The position numbers and the translations under genes are program-made. 64,000 nt of DNA, taken from a virus. Below, in pieces: positions 41,843 through 49,900 of this stretch; within the stretch, counting starts at the first letter, position 1; each line of letters begins with the position of its first letter. The notes beneath the pieces were generated by a model. That model worked only from the letters and a program-made list of their open reading frames with translations. It was not told the origin of the DNA and did no database searches. The stretch is from IMG/VR virus record IMGVR_UViG_3300010885_020237, positions 1 to 64,000 of that record. One strand, given 5' to 3'.

Positions 41843-42910
41843 TTATTCGTTTTCTGATGTATCGAAAATGTCTTTTGCGTCTGTGTCTTGTTCTTCAACA
41901 ATATCAAAGTCTGCTGATCCAAGTACTTGTAACCACTGATGAGAGTACTGCTTCTTATATTTTTCTAACGCAGAAGGTTTATCATCAATAAATCCATGAA
42001 CTGTCATGATTAATTTATTCGCAGCAGTAACTCCTGTGATGTGATTCTTATCGCAAGAAAGTTTAGTTCTTTTAGCAAATTCAACATCTTTGCCATTTTT
42101 GCTGGCTTTGATTTTATTAGTCCCGGAATTTGTAACATTTCCAAAAGTAATAATAAGCGATGAATCAAAAAACATTGTGTCACCTCCTTTATTCTTCATC
42201 TTTGGTTGACCCATAATATGTTCAGCTTTTGCAACCCAAACTTTATTGATCGCTACAAGAGTGTTTGTATAAGGTTGACTCTCCTTTCTTGACATTACAA
42301 TCTTTTGATTAACAAAATTACCGAACTGTTGAGACATTGCACCGGCATTCCATTCGTTGTTATTCGTAGATTTTTCTATTGACATCTTACATGGAATAGA
42401 TCCAACAGAATCCCAAAAGAAACATAGGTCATAAGGTAAATTTCCTTTCTTTTGTTCGTCTAAAATGTCTAATACAAAAGCAGATACATCTTCAATACAA
42501 TTTAATTTCTCTCTATCGATGTATACAAAGAATCCTGTGTAGTCATTAACTACTCCATCAGCATCTGCAACTTCATCAAATTTAAGTCCCATTTCTCTAG
42601 CGTGGTCCCAACTCCATTTCATCTCTGTGATAATGAATACTGGTAATATGCCCATCTTTTGAGCATTAACAGCAGCTTCTAATAGTGCAGTTGTTTTACC
42701 TGTATCAGAATGACCTCTTAAAAGAGTAATGTGACCAACTGGAATTCCAGGAATTTGAAGAGCGTCTTGAAATGCTGGAGATAGTGGTATCCATGAAGCG
42801 TCTTTAAATTTTACAGATGTCGAAGATAAGTTCTTTGATTTTTTAAATTTGTCTAAACTAAATTCAGACTTGATGGCACTTGATATTTTGCCAGTGAGTG
42901 CTTTCGCCAT
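41843..42910 (-). CDS. UvsX/RecA-like recombinase
   Basis: A 355-residue strand-exchange protein. Walker A GHSDTGKT lies at 66-73, FFWDSVGSI near 170 is Walker B, and an Asn-rich region follows with MSQQFGNFVNQK, as in T4 UvsX. It works with the gp32-like protein at 43611 in recombination-dependent replication. The GIY-YIG gene at 42925 lies between the two. Confidence 0.9.
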   Translation of the reverse strand: MAKALTGKISSAIKSEFSLDKFKKSKNLSSTSVKFKDASWIPLSPAFQDALQIPGIPVGHITLLRGHSDTGKTTALLEAAVNAQKMGILPVFIITEMKWSWDHAREMGLKFDEVADADGVVNDYTGFFVYIDREKLNCIEDVSAFVLDILDEQKKGNLPYDLCFFWDSVGSIPCKMSIEKSTNNNEWNAGAMSQQFGNFVNQKIVMSRKESQPYTNTLVAINKVWVAKAEHIMGQPKMKNKGGDTMFFDSSLIITFGNVTNSGTNKIKASKNGKDVEFAKRTKLSCDKNHITGVTAANKLIMTVHGFIDDKPSALEKYKKQYSHQWLQVLGSADFDIVEEQDTDAKDIFDTSENE

Positions 42911-42924
42911 AACTAAATTTTTAT

Positions 42925-43485
42925 TTAATGTAATGCTTTATTTTTTCTTGAAGAAGGGTTTTTTTGCGGTCCTCTTGGGCCTCTCATTTTTTGCTTCGTT
43001 TCTTCTGTGTGAGCATTTCCTATATGCGCTTTAGACATATTTAATTTAGATTGTTCGGTATGAATTCTGCCTTTATGTTTTTCAGAAATTTTTAAACGAG
43101 TTTCTTTTGAACAAGGCGGATATTTTTTGCCTTTATTTCCGGAGCCGCTATTATTTCCTTTTGCTGATAGACGCATTTTATTTTTTGATTCGTTAGAAAA
43201 AATAAAATTAATCATGCCTTCTCCTCCGTCTGTAAGATTTACTAGAGAACCGGTTCCGATATTTTGTCTGCCTAGACTTTTAATAAGTTCGATTTCTATT
43301 ATTCCAGAATCTTCCCAAGACAAATCTTCATAAAGAATATCAATAAAATAGCCTACTTTATTAACTATATTATGCCAATGTACATTTCTATCAGCTCTTG
43401 AAAATGCTCTTTTTAAAGTTTTTCCTCTACCTATGTAGAAAATTTCATTTGTGTCTTTTCTTCTATGCTGATATATTATAGCCAT
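42925..43485 (-). CDS. GIY-YIG homing endonuclease with structured leader
   Basis: A 186-residue protein. AIIYQHRRKDTNEIFYIGRG is the core (I-I-Y...F-Y-I-G-R-G), with R in KRAFSRADRN and E in IIEIELIKSLGR; NLTDGGEG follows. NUMOD3-like repeats (SKETRLKISEKHKGRIHTEQ) fill the C-terminal half. It is a paralogue of the protein at 57344. It is inserted between the gp32-like and UvsX-like genes and has a pseudoknotted leader (43497-43588). Confidence 0.88.
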   Translation of the reverse strand: MAIIYQHRRKDTNEIFYIGRGKTLKRAFSRADRNVHWHNIVNKVGYFIDILYEDLSWEDSGIIEIELIKSLGRQNIGTGSLVNLTDGGEGMINFIFSNESKNKMRLSAKGNNSGSGNKGKKYPPCSKETRLKISEKHKGRIHTEQSKLNMSKAHIGNAHTEETKQKMRGPRGPQKNPSSRKNKALH

Positions 43486-43496
43486 AAAATAAAAAA

Positions 43497-43588
43497 GAAC
43501 TCAGAGGATTCAAAGATCGCGGAATGACCAATGTTTCGTGAGTTCAATAAATTTATTATAGATAGTTAATTCCGCTAACTTTCTATCC
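43497..43588 (-). ncRNA. pseudoknotted leader RNA of GIY-YIG gene, copy 2
   Basis: Plus-strand arms: hairpin 1 is GATA 43561-43564 with TATC 43584-43587 and GTTA 43565-43568 with TAAC 43576-43579, loop ATTCCGC at 43569-43575. The loop pairs with GCGGAAT at 43519-43525, which lies inside stem 2, GAACTCA 43497-43503 with TGAGTTC 43539-43545. Every stem except GATA/TATC differs in sequence from copy 1 yet keeps pairing. The 3' stem ends about 11 bases before the ATG. Confidence 0.7.
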
Positions 43589-43590
43589 AC

Positions 43591-43599
43591 AATAAATAT
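43591..43599 (-). promoter_or_regulatory. ATATTTATT box upstream of leader RNA copy 2
   Basis: The box ends two bases before GGATAGAA, as in copy 1, and would start transcription at the structured leader. Confidence 0.55.
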
Positions 43600-43610
43600 G
43601 TTCTCCATTC

Positions 43611-44432
43611 TTAAAATGAAAACAATTCATCGATTTTGGAATCGAGATCTGTTTTCGTCGTACTTAATGTGAATGGTTTCGCAGCTGGTGCTTCTTTCTC
43701 CCATGGTAAATCTCCAATAGGATCAGTTTTTACTACAACTGAATCAGCATTTTGCTTGATCTCTTCTTCAGGATTTAAGTGCGACATTAATGCGCTTTTC
43801 ATCTCTTCATAAGTGTAACGTTTAAACTGAGTCATTGGATCTGGTTGAGTAGTCAACCACTGTTTAACTTTTGCAGCATCATCAGATAGAGGAGTAATTT
43901 TAGTTCTTACTCTTACGCTAGACGTGTTGTACGATAAACCAGTCGTTTCTTTTCCTTGTACATCAATAGTGATATCACGACCTTCAATGGGATCTGTGAA
44001 ATCTCCTACGTCCTCATCTTCAGCTAATGCTAACAAATCCATGTAGACTTGTTTACCAAACCCCCATAAAAGAACGCCTTTGTCTTCTTCGCCTCTAACG
44101 ATAACTGGTACATAGATTCTCATCTTTGGTTCCAATTTTTTAGCTAGCTGCCAATCTTCTTTAACTGAAGACTTTCTTAGTCCTTGAGAAAACTCAACGA
44201 TAGGATCTTTTTCGCCATAATTTGACAAAGAGATCATGGTGTTTTTATTTCCAATTCCATAATGGAAATAAAGCTCCTTAAAAGGATTGCTTTTTGTGTA
44301 CATCGAAGGTACAATACGAACTAAATGTTTACCCACTGTTGGGCCCCAAAGCGTTTTTGCCAGTTCGCCTTTCTGGCCGCCTCTTGGATTTTGTAACGTA
44401 GCGAGTCTTTGCTTTAATGCAGATATATCCAT
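43611..44432 (-). CDS. gp32-like single-stranded DNA-binding protein
   Basis: A 273-residue protein. The basic N-terminus (LKQRLATLQNPRGGQKG) is followed by an OB-fold region with HLVRIVPSMYTKSNPFKELYFHYGI, as in T4 gp32, and the C-terminus ends in an acidic tail (TDLDSKIDELFSF). The acidic tail in gp32 contacts other replication proteins. The upstream gap holds an AACCTGATTAGGTT hairpin that could be a regulatory site. Confidence 0.85.
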   Translation of the reverse strand: MDISALKQRLATLQNPRGGQKGELAKTLWGPTVGKHLVRIVPSMYTKSNPFKELYFHYGIGNKNTMISLSNYGEKDPIVEFSQGLRKSSVKEDWQLAKKLEPKMRIYVPVIVRGEEDKGVLLWGFGKQVYMDLLALAEDEDVGDFTDPIEGRDITIDVQGKETTGLSYNTSSVRVRTKITPLSDDAAKVKQWLTTQPDPMTQFKRYTYEEMKSALMSHLNPEEEIKQNADSVVVKTDPIGDLPWEKEAPAAKPFTLSTTKTDLDSKIDELFSF

Positions 44433-44450
44433 AACTATAATTGTTTATGA

Positions 44451-44485
44451 AGTAAATATAACCTAATCAGGTTATTAAAAAAATC
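44451..44485 (-). promoter_or_regulatory. TATATTTA box with adjacent hairpin
   Basis: The minus strand has AATAACCTGATTAGGTTATATTTAC. The ATAACC/GGTTAT stem covers part of the TATATTTA box upstream of the gp32-like gene, an arrangement that would suit a regulated promoter or a weak terminator. Confidence 0.4.
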
Positions 44486-44496
44486 TAAAACTCGAG

Positions 44497-44925
44497 TTAG
44501 ACGTTAACTATTCTATGAATAGACGTGTTGAGTTTTCTTAGATCTTCTCCTTGAGTCAGTAAAATTGAATTCTTGTAATCAGGCCAATTGATAGCAAACT
44601 TTGTATCTAATACACCTCCATTTAGAGATTTGATCAAAGTGTTTAAGGCATTAATTGTATATAAGGTATTTGAGTCCTTTTTTCTGTGTAAAAGAATAGT
44701 ATTGTGTAATATCTTAGTACTACCACCTTCAAGTTCAATATTATAAGTGCACATGTATTCTTGAGAATCGGGTGATTCTAATACAAATATTTTTCTGTAC
44801 ATTATTTTGTACTCCTTATTTATCTCTTGTAGCCTATCTTCTAGATTATCCTTAGTAGCAAAGCTACAAAATAACTTGTTCATTAGCGATTCTTGTGTTA
44901 ATTCGAGTGTCTTGAAATCCTGCAT
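44497..44925 (-). CDS. hypothetical protein
   Basis: A 142-residue protein with a helical N-terminal half and beta-rich middle (YMCTYNIELEGGSTKILHNTILLH). No family is recognised. It lies between the second polymerase-like gene and the gp32-like gene, so a replication role is possible. An ATATTTATA box is ten bases upstream. Confidence 0.6.
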   Translation of the reverse strand: MQDFKTLELTQESLMNKLFCSFATKDNLEDRLQEINKEYKIMYRKIFVLESPDSQEYMCTYNIELEGGSTKILHNTILLHRKKDSNTLYTINALNTLIKSLNGGVLDTKFAINWPDYKNSILLTQGEDLRKLNTSIHRIVNV

Positions 44926-44935
44926 AACTATTGAG

Positions 44936-44944
44936 TATAAATAT
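44936..44944 (-). promoter_or_regulatory. ATATTTATA box
   Basis: The recurring box is ten bases upstream of the gene at 44925. Confidence 0.4.
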
Positions 44945-44955
44945 GATAAATAGGG

Positions 44956-46257
44956 TTAAAATGAATAATTAATGCCATACTTGTGTTTTACCACTAAGTT
45001 TTCTCCTTCCATTATTTCTTTTATTTTTATTAGAAGTTCTTTTCCATCTTGTATATCGAAGTCGAATAAGAAAGCATCATAGGTGATTAATACAAGCTTC
45101 GTCCTTAGCTTATTGTCATCAAGGTATTGGTTTATACGCTCTATTTTATCTACGTTGACCAGAGTCTCCATATTCTGCACCATGTAATTAAATAGCTTAA
45201 GCTTGTTCATCTCATTTGAGAATTTAAGAATGCTATTAGTAGGTAATGCGATTGCACCTTGTCTTTTGTAGGTTTCCCATAAATCAGTGATATAAGAGTC
45301 TAGTAACGCAAAAAACTTGATGTGAGTGTATTTTTTATTTACTCCTCCGTATAACTGTCTAAAAGTAATTGTTTTTGCCTCAACATATTCATTTTCAGTA
45401 AGGGTGTCTTTACCGAAGTATTGTTTACCAAGAAAGGTATGTATTGATTCTTTTCCCCAATCGTAACCAATTAATGTTCCAATTAATCTTAAGTGATAAG
45501 CTTCAAAATCGAATTCTACAAAATAGGTATTTTTCGGTATAAAGCAGTCTCTAAAATCATTATCTTTTGGTATCGCAAGGAAATTAATGCTATTAAATGA
45601 ATTTGTTGGTCGACCAGTTAGATTATAAAGATTATAATAAGAATAGATAAGATCATTAATTTTAGAACTTGATTCTATGGTTAATTGGTATTTAGTTTTA
45701 AATTTTACCTCATCAATTCTTATTGGATTCTGCTCTACACTTTTATAAGCTGATACCAATCTATTTTGAAATTTAGTGTCTGACTCTAAACCAAAAAATG
45801 CTTTAACAATATCATATAAACATTGGCATCTTTCGTAATGTTTAGATATTGGTATTATCTCATTTACATTTGCTAGATTAGAAAATCTAGAGTAGTAATT
45901 GTGTTGTAATAAGCTTTCACATTCGAATGGACTATAGTTATTGGTTTGATCTAAATAGATAAAATTTATATCTATACTATTAGGCAGGTCTAAAAAATAG
46001 GAGTGATACTTTTTATCTATTAAGAATATGGTCTTATGTTTAGATAAGAACTGTTCTACCGACTTTATATCGAGAGAAAAAGATTCAGAGTGTTTGAAAG
46101 GGAATATATAGCCTTTTACACCGTTATTATAATATAATAGGCTGGGATATGATAGTTTTGGGTGGAATTTATCATTACCTGAAATCAATTGTACAAAGCA
46201 TTCTTCGCCTGCTTGCATTTGATTTAACTGATCTAACGTTTCTACTATAAAATACAT
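44956..46257 (-). CDS. divergent family A DNA polymerase-like protein
   Basis: A 433-residue protein. LTGRPTNSFNSINFLAIP (213-230) matches the TGR...Q-N-I-P segment of Pol I; motif A is EFDFEAYHLRLIG (D250), motif B has K295-x3-F-x3-YG (K..F..LYG), and motif C is ITYDAFLFDF (D394). The two metal aspartates are kept, but motif C has Tyr in place of the usual His and the motif B Arg is missing. No 3'-5' exonuclease motif is seen. Its role beside the 770-residue polymerase is unknown; repair, priming or lesion bypass are options. Confidence 0.75.
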   Translation of the reverse strand: MYFIVETLDQLNQMQAGEECFVQLISGNDKFHPKLSYPSLLYYNNGVKGYIFPFKHSESFSLDIKSVEQFLSKHKTIFLIDKKYHSYFLDLPNSIDINFIYLDQTNNYSPFECESLLQHNYYSRFSNLANVNEIIPISKHYERCQCLYDIVKAFFGLESDTKFQNRLVSAYKSVEQNPIRIDEVKFKTKYQLTIESSSKINDLIYSYYNLYNLTGRPTNSFNSINFLAIPKDNDFRDCFIPKNTYFVEFDFEAYHLRLIGTLIGYDWGKESIHTFLGKQYFGKDTLTENEYVEAKTITFRQLYGGVNKKYTHIKFFALLDSYITDLWETYKRQGAIALPTNSILKFSNEMNKLKLFNYMVQNMETLVNVDKIERINQYLDDNKLRTKLVLITYDAFLFDFDIQDGKELLIKIKEIMEGENLVVKHKYGINYSF

Positions 46258-46278
46258 TATTTATAACCTTTATTAGAT

Positions 46279-46310
46279 CAAATATACAATAAGATATTGA
46301 CAATATAAGG
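46279..46310 (-). promoter_or_regulatory. TCAATA-N8-TATATTTG promoter-like element
   Basis: The minus strand reads CCTTATATTGTCAATA, eight bases, then TATATTTG, 21 bases before the second polymerase gene. This marks the junction between the virion and replication regions. Confidence 0.6.
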
Positions 46311-46315
46311 TTGAT

Positions 46316-46948
46316 CTATTCAGTAGGGCGAGAGAATTTAGAATAGTCTCCACCGATATAGTCAATAAGACCGAAGAAATTTGCATTTGCCGCCATAATT
46401 AATCTTTGGTTCGTATCTATTATGCCGGCTCTTGTGTCGTATTGATTTATTCTTTTTGAATTCAATGAGCCAGTTAATTTCCATCTTATTTTTACAGTTT
46501 GTAATAATGATGTATCATATCCAGCAGTACCATTAGTAATTTGTAAATAATCTAATGGCGATATTTCAGTGATATATCCATTTTCATTTATTTTTTTCAT
46601 GAAATATCTATCTATATAACCAAGATCGTAATCGCTCTGTATTGGTTTTGGAAAATATCCGCTAGGAAATTTTGATTGATTAGATACTATCTTTGTTACA
46701 TTCGCTAATTGCTGTTTAAGAGCTTGAGGAGCTTTCATATTAGAAAGTCCAGCTATAGATACATTAGCTACAGATACCGGCTCTAAAAATTCATTAGATC
46801 CTACTATAGGATTTGCTCCAGCAAAAGAACTACCTTCTGATGTGGTATAATAAAGTCCAACATACGGAATTCCATTTAATCGAAAAGAACCACCTTTTGT
46901 AATTTGATTTGTTTTTACTTTAAAAGATGGATAGTATCTTACTGGCAT
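46316..46948 (-). CDS. probable baseplate-associated protein
   Basis: A 210-residue protein rich in Gly, Ser, Asn and Tyr. GGSFRLNGIPYVGLYYTTSEG near the N-terminus is beta-rich. No family is recognised. It is the last gene of the tail operon, two bases after the large baseplate gene, so a virion role is likely. Confidence 0.6.
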   Translation of the reverse strand: MPVRYYPSFKVKTNQITKGGSFRLNGIPYVGLYYTTSEGSSFAGANPIVGSNEFLEPVSVANVSIAGLSNMKAPQALKQQLANVTKIVSNQSKFPSGYFPKPIQSDYDLGYIDRYFMKKINENGYITEISPLDYLQITNGTAGYDTSLLQTVKIRWKLTGSLNSKRINQYDTRAGIIDTNQRLIMAANANFFGLIDYIGGDYSKFSRPTE

Positions 46949-46950
46949 AG

Positions 46951-49900
46951 TTATGGTAGATTTGATACATGAATGTGATTATCGTGAGTTCCTGCTCTGT
47001 CATATCCAAAAGTTAATACAGATTTAGGATTTCCGTTTTCTTGATTTTTTTTATAGCTTAATTTTTCTAATTCGCTCACAAATTTATCTACGCTTATTTT
47101 AACTTTTTCATCTCTACTTACAGATTTTCCATCTATTATAGATATATCAACTGCGTTTCCGGATTCATGTCTACTTGTACCAGGATGAGATTTATGCCCT
47201 GTTATTGCTGTTGTAATGGTGACTTGTACACCTGCGGATTTAGCCGCATCATTTATGTCTTTTAATAAGCTATCTTTTATTTTGTCTGTTTCAGGAGTTG
47301 AATCTTTTGAGCTAGCAAATGATATATTACTATAGTTTTTACTTTTAGCTATTGAATAATTTGAATAATTTATTGTAGAATTAAAAATATCAAGAGCGTT
47401 ATTTTCGATATTAACTATATCTATCGTTTGTTTATTATAAGTTGTGTTTAGTGTCTCACCATTAAAAGCGCCTTGATCTTTAATTAATATCATACTACCC
47501 TTTATAGAAGTGTCCCATACATTCCCCTGTATAACGTGATTTATTCCCACTGTCGCAAACGCTACTTTGGCATTTTCAGTTGGATTCTGCACACTTTTAA
47601 TAGTCGGTGTTTGTCTAGCAGAATAAGTGTAAGGTAAAATCTCTTGCGGTATGGTGAATGCTTGCCCTATATTAAATCCAGATATACCGTCAGTTGTAAA
47701 ATTAACTGATACTGGTATCATTGCGGATGCTCTTGTAGGGCCTTCTTGATTCATTTTTTTACTCATCCTATTAATATAATAATTGGTTGCTTGACCTACA
47801 CTATCTTTATTAGGTTTTGCATTCTTACCATAATAAGATATAATTGTGTCATTAAACTTTTGCGCTGTTATTAACTCAGAATCATACTTAGCCTCTTGTT
47901 TTTGCTGATCTTTTGCTTTATTCGTTTTTATTTCTTCGGGGGTTAATTCTTTTTTTACTGGAATATATCTGTCTAAAAAAGAATTATTTATAAAACCAAA
48001 GCTTGATGCATTGATCGAATTCGCGGATTGATCGCTTGGGTTTGAATTAGCGGATATTGCCACCATATTCGCAAGATTGCTTCCTATCTCTGTTTGTATA
48101 TTAATAGACTTTGCAATGGATTTAACGCCAAACAGCGGAATTTGATCAGTAGCTGTTTGACCGACCTCCTTTTCTCCAGGTGCTAATGGCTGTATTTGAT
48201 CATCTACAATTGCAAAACAGTTGGATGGATCATCATAAGAGATTCTAAATACGTTTATGCCACCTAAAGACTTATTTAAATCTTTTATTAATTGCTCTAA
48301 AAATGGTTTTAGGTAAACATCATTCATTCCATCATTGGCAGAAAAATCTTTTATTATATTTAATATGTATTCACAGCTAACCAATATTTTCATTGTTTTT
48401 CCTCTATATGCATCACTTCCTCCTATTTTGGCTCTAAATTCAGGTAATTTTTTAGATATAGCATCATCATTTTCCGGGTTAAATAAAGCAACATGGTCAC
48501 CATCAATTGGAGCTTTAATTGATATGCCTGATTTATCATCAGTATATATTGATCCAGATGGAAATAAAGTTGCATACTGTGCTTGTGAAGCTTGCATCGG
48601 TATTAAAAAATTAAATGCGTCAGTCGTTAATTGTACAGGATTAGTTAAGCAAAAGTTAGTTTCAGGATTATAATCTATATATACTACAGGTCTAGGTTTT
48701 ATTGGACCAGAATTATTATCCGAGGATTTTGATTCGTATATTGTGCACATTGAATTTAATATCATTAATAAAAATCCTAGTTGCACATATACTGGATGAA
48801 CTATATCACTTCCTCCTTCTATTGATTGATTAATATCATATGGAACTACATAAACTGTAGTAAGCGCATCATAGTCTACTGGGGGAATGCTATCTTCAAG
48901 TCTTTTATTGTAGTCTTCCCCATCTGCTTTTGCAGACATATAAGCTGTATTAAATCCGTATTTGGCAAATAAACGCATTTTAATATCTGAATTACTACCT
49001 ATTAAATTGTTTATATAGGCATTGTCTCCAGAATTCCAAGAAAAATCATCATTAATTTTTTTATCAAATAGATTAGATAAAAAATCATTATATATTCCGT
49101 ATTTAAATATGCCATCTATAAACTTTCTATTTTCTTTAGAAGATAATTGATAGGCATTTATTTTAGAACCAATATTTAAACCATTATCAGTTACCGCTTT
49201 AGTTAATGCGTAAAGCTCTATCGATTTTATTGCTAATTCTAAATTAGATTGATATGTTAAAGCTGATGATATCTGTTTTTGTAGAGTTGTTTGATCTATA
49301 GGCACTTCTTTACTTTGATCTTTTGTGTTTTGATCAGCTAAATTTTTAAGTTGATTTTGTATAGATAATAGTTGAGATTCTTTTGTTTTTTTTGCATTTT
49401 TTTGTTCAAAATCAGTAATCATTGAGACATCGTTAATAAATAGACCTATATTAAGATGATACTTTACATTTTCAGGCTCGCTTATTATTTCTCCAGAAGG
49501 CAATGGTGTAGTTTTTTTCCTTGCGTTTGGTATCTCGATATCTATTTGCTTATAGAGATTTAATCCGATAGTTTTATAGTCATTATTATTTATGCTTGTG
49601 TCTACATATATTCCCGTGGCGTCGTTGAAGTGGAAACTTCTGTGGAAACTTCTCGCAAAATAATTGTATTTACCTATAGAATCTACTTTCCATGGAGTAT
49701 TGTAGTCTTTTAATTGATCTGATATTAGATCATGTATTTTTAAAGATTGATATGGTATAGATCCATTAAGTGTATCTAATAGATTTATGCCTTGATCTGA
49801 TAGATTTATGGTCACATCTGCTCTATAATTTACTTCATTTACAGAATATTGAATAAATGTAACTACATTTTTATTATTTTCTGTTTGTATTTGTCCATAG

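Noticed and set aside
44497-44925. UvsY-type recombination mediator, suggested by its place beside the gp32-like and UvsX-like genes
   Set aside because: Sequence shows no feature that I could match to UvsY, so it stays hypothetical.
48335-48673. Plus-strand frame of 112 residues inside the large baseplate gene
   Set aside because: It lies fully within a well-supported coding region, has no domain, and no plus-strand gene is supported elsewhere.
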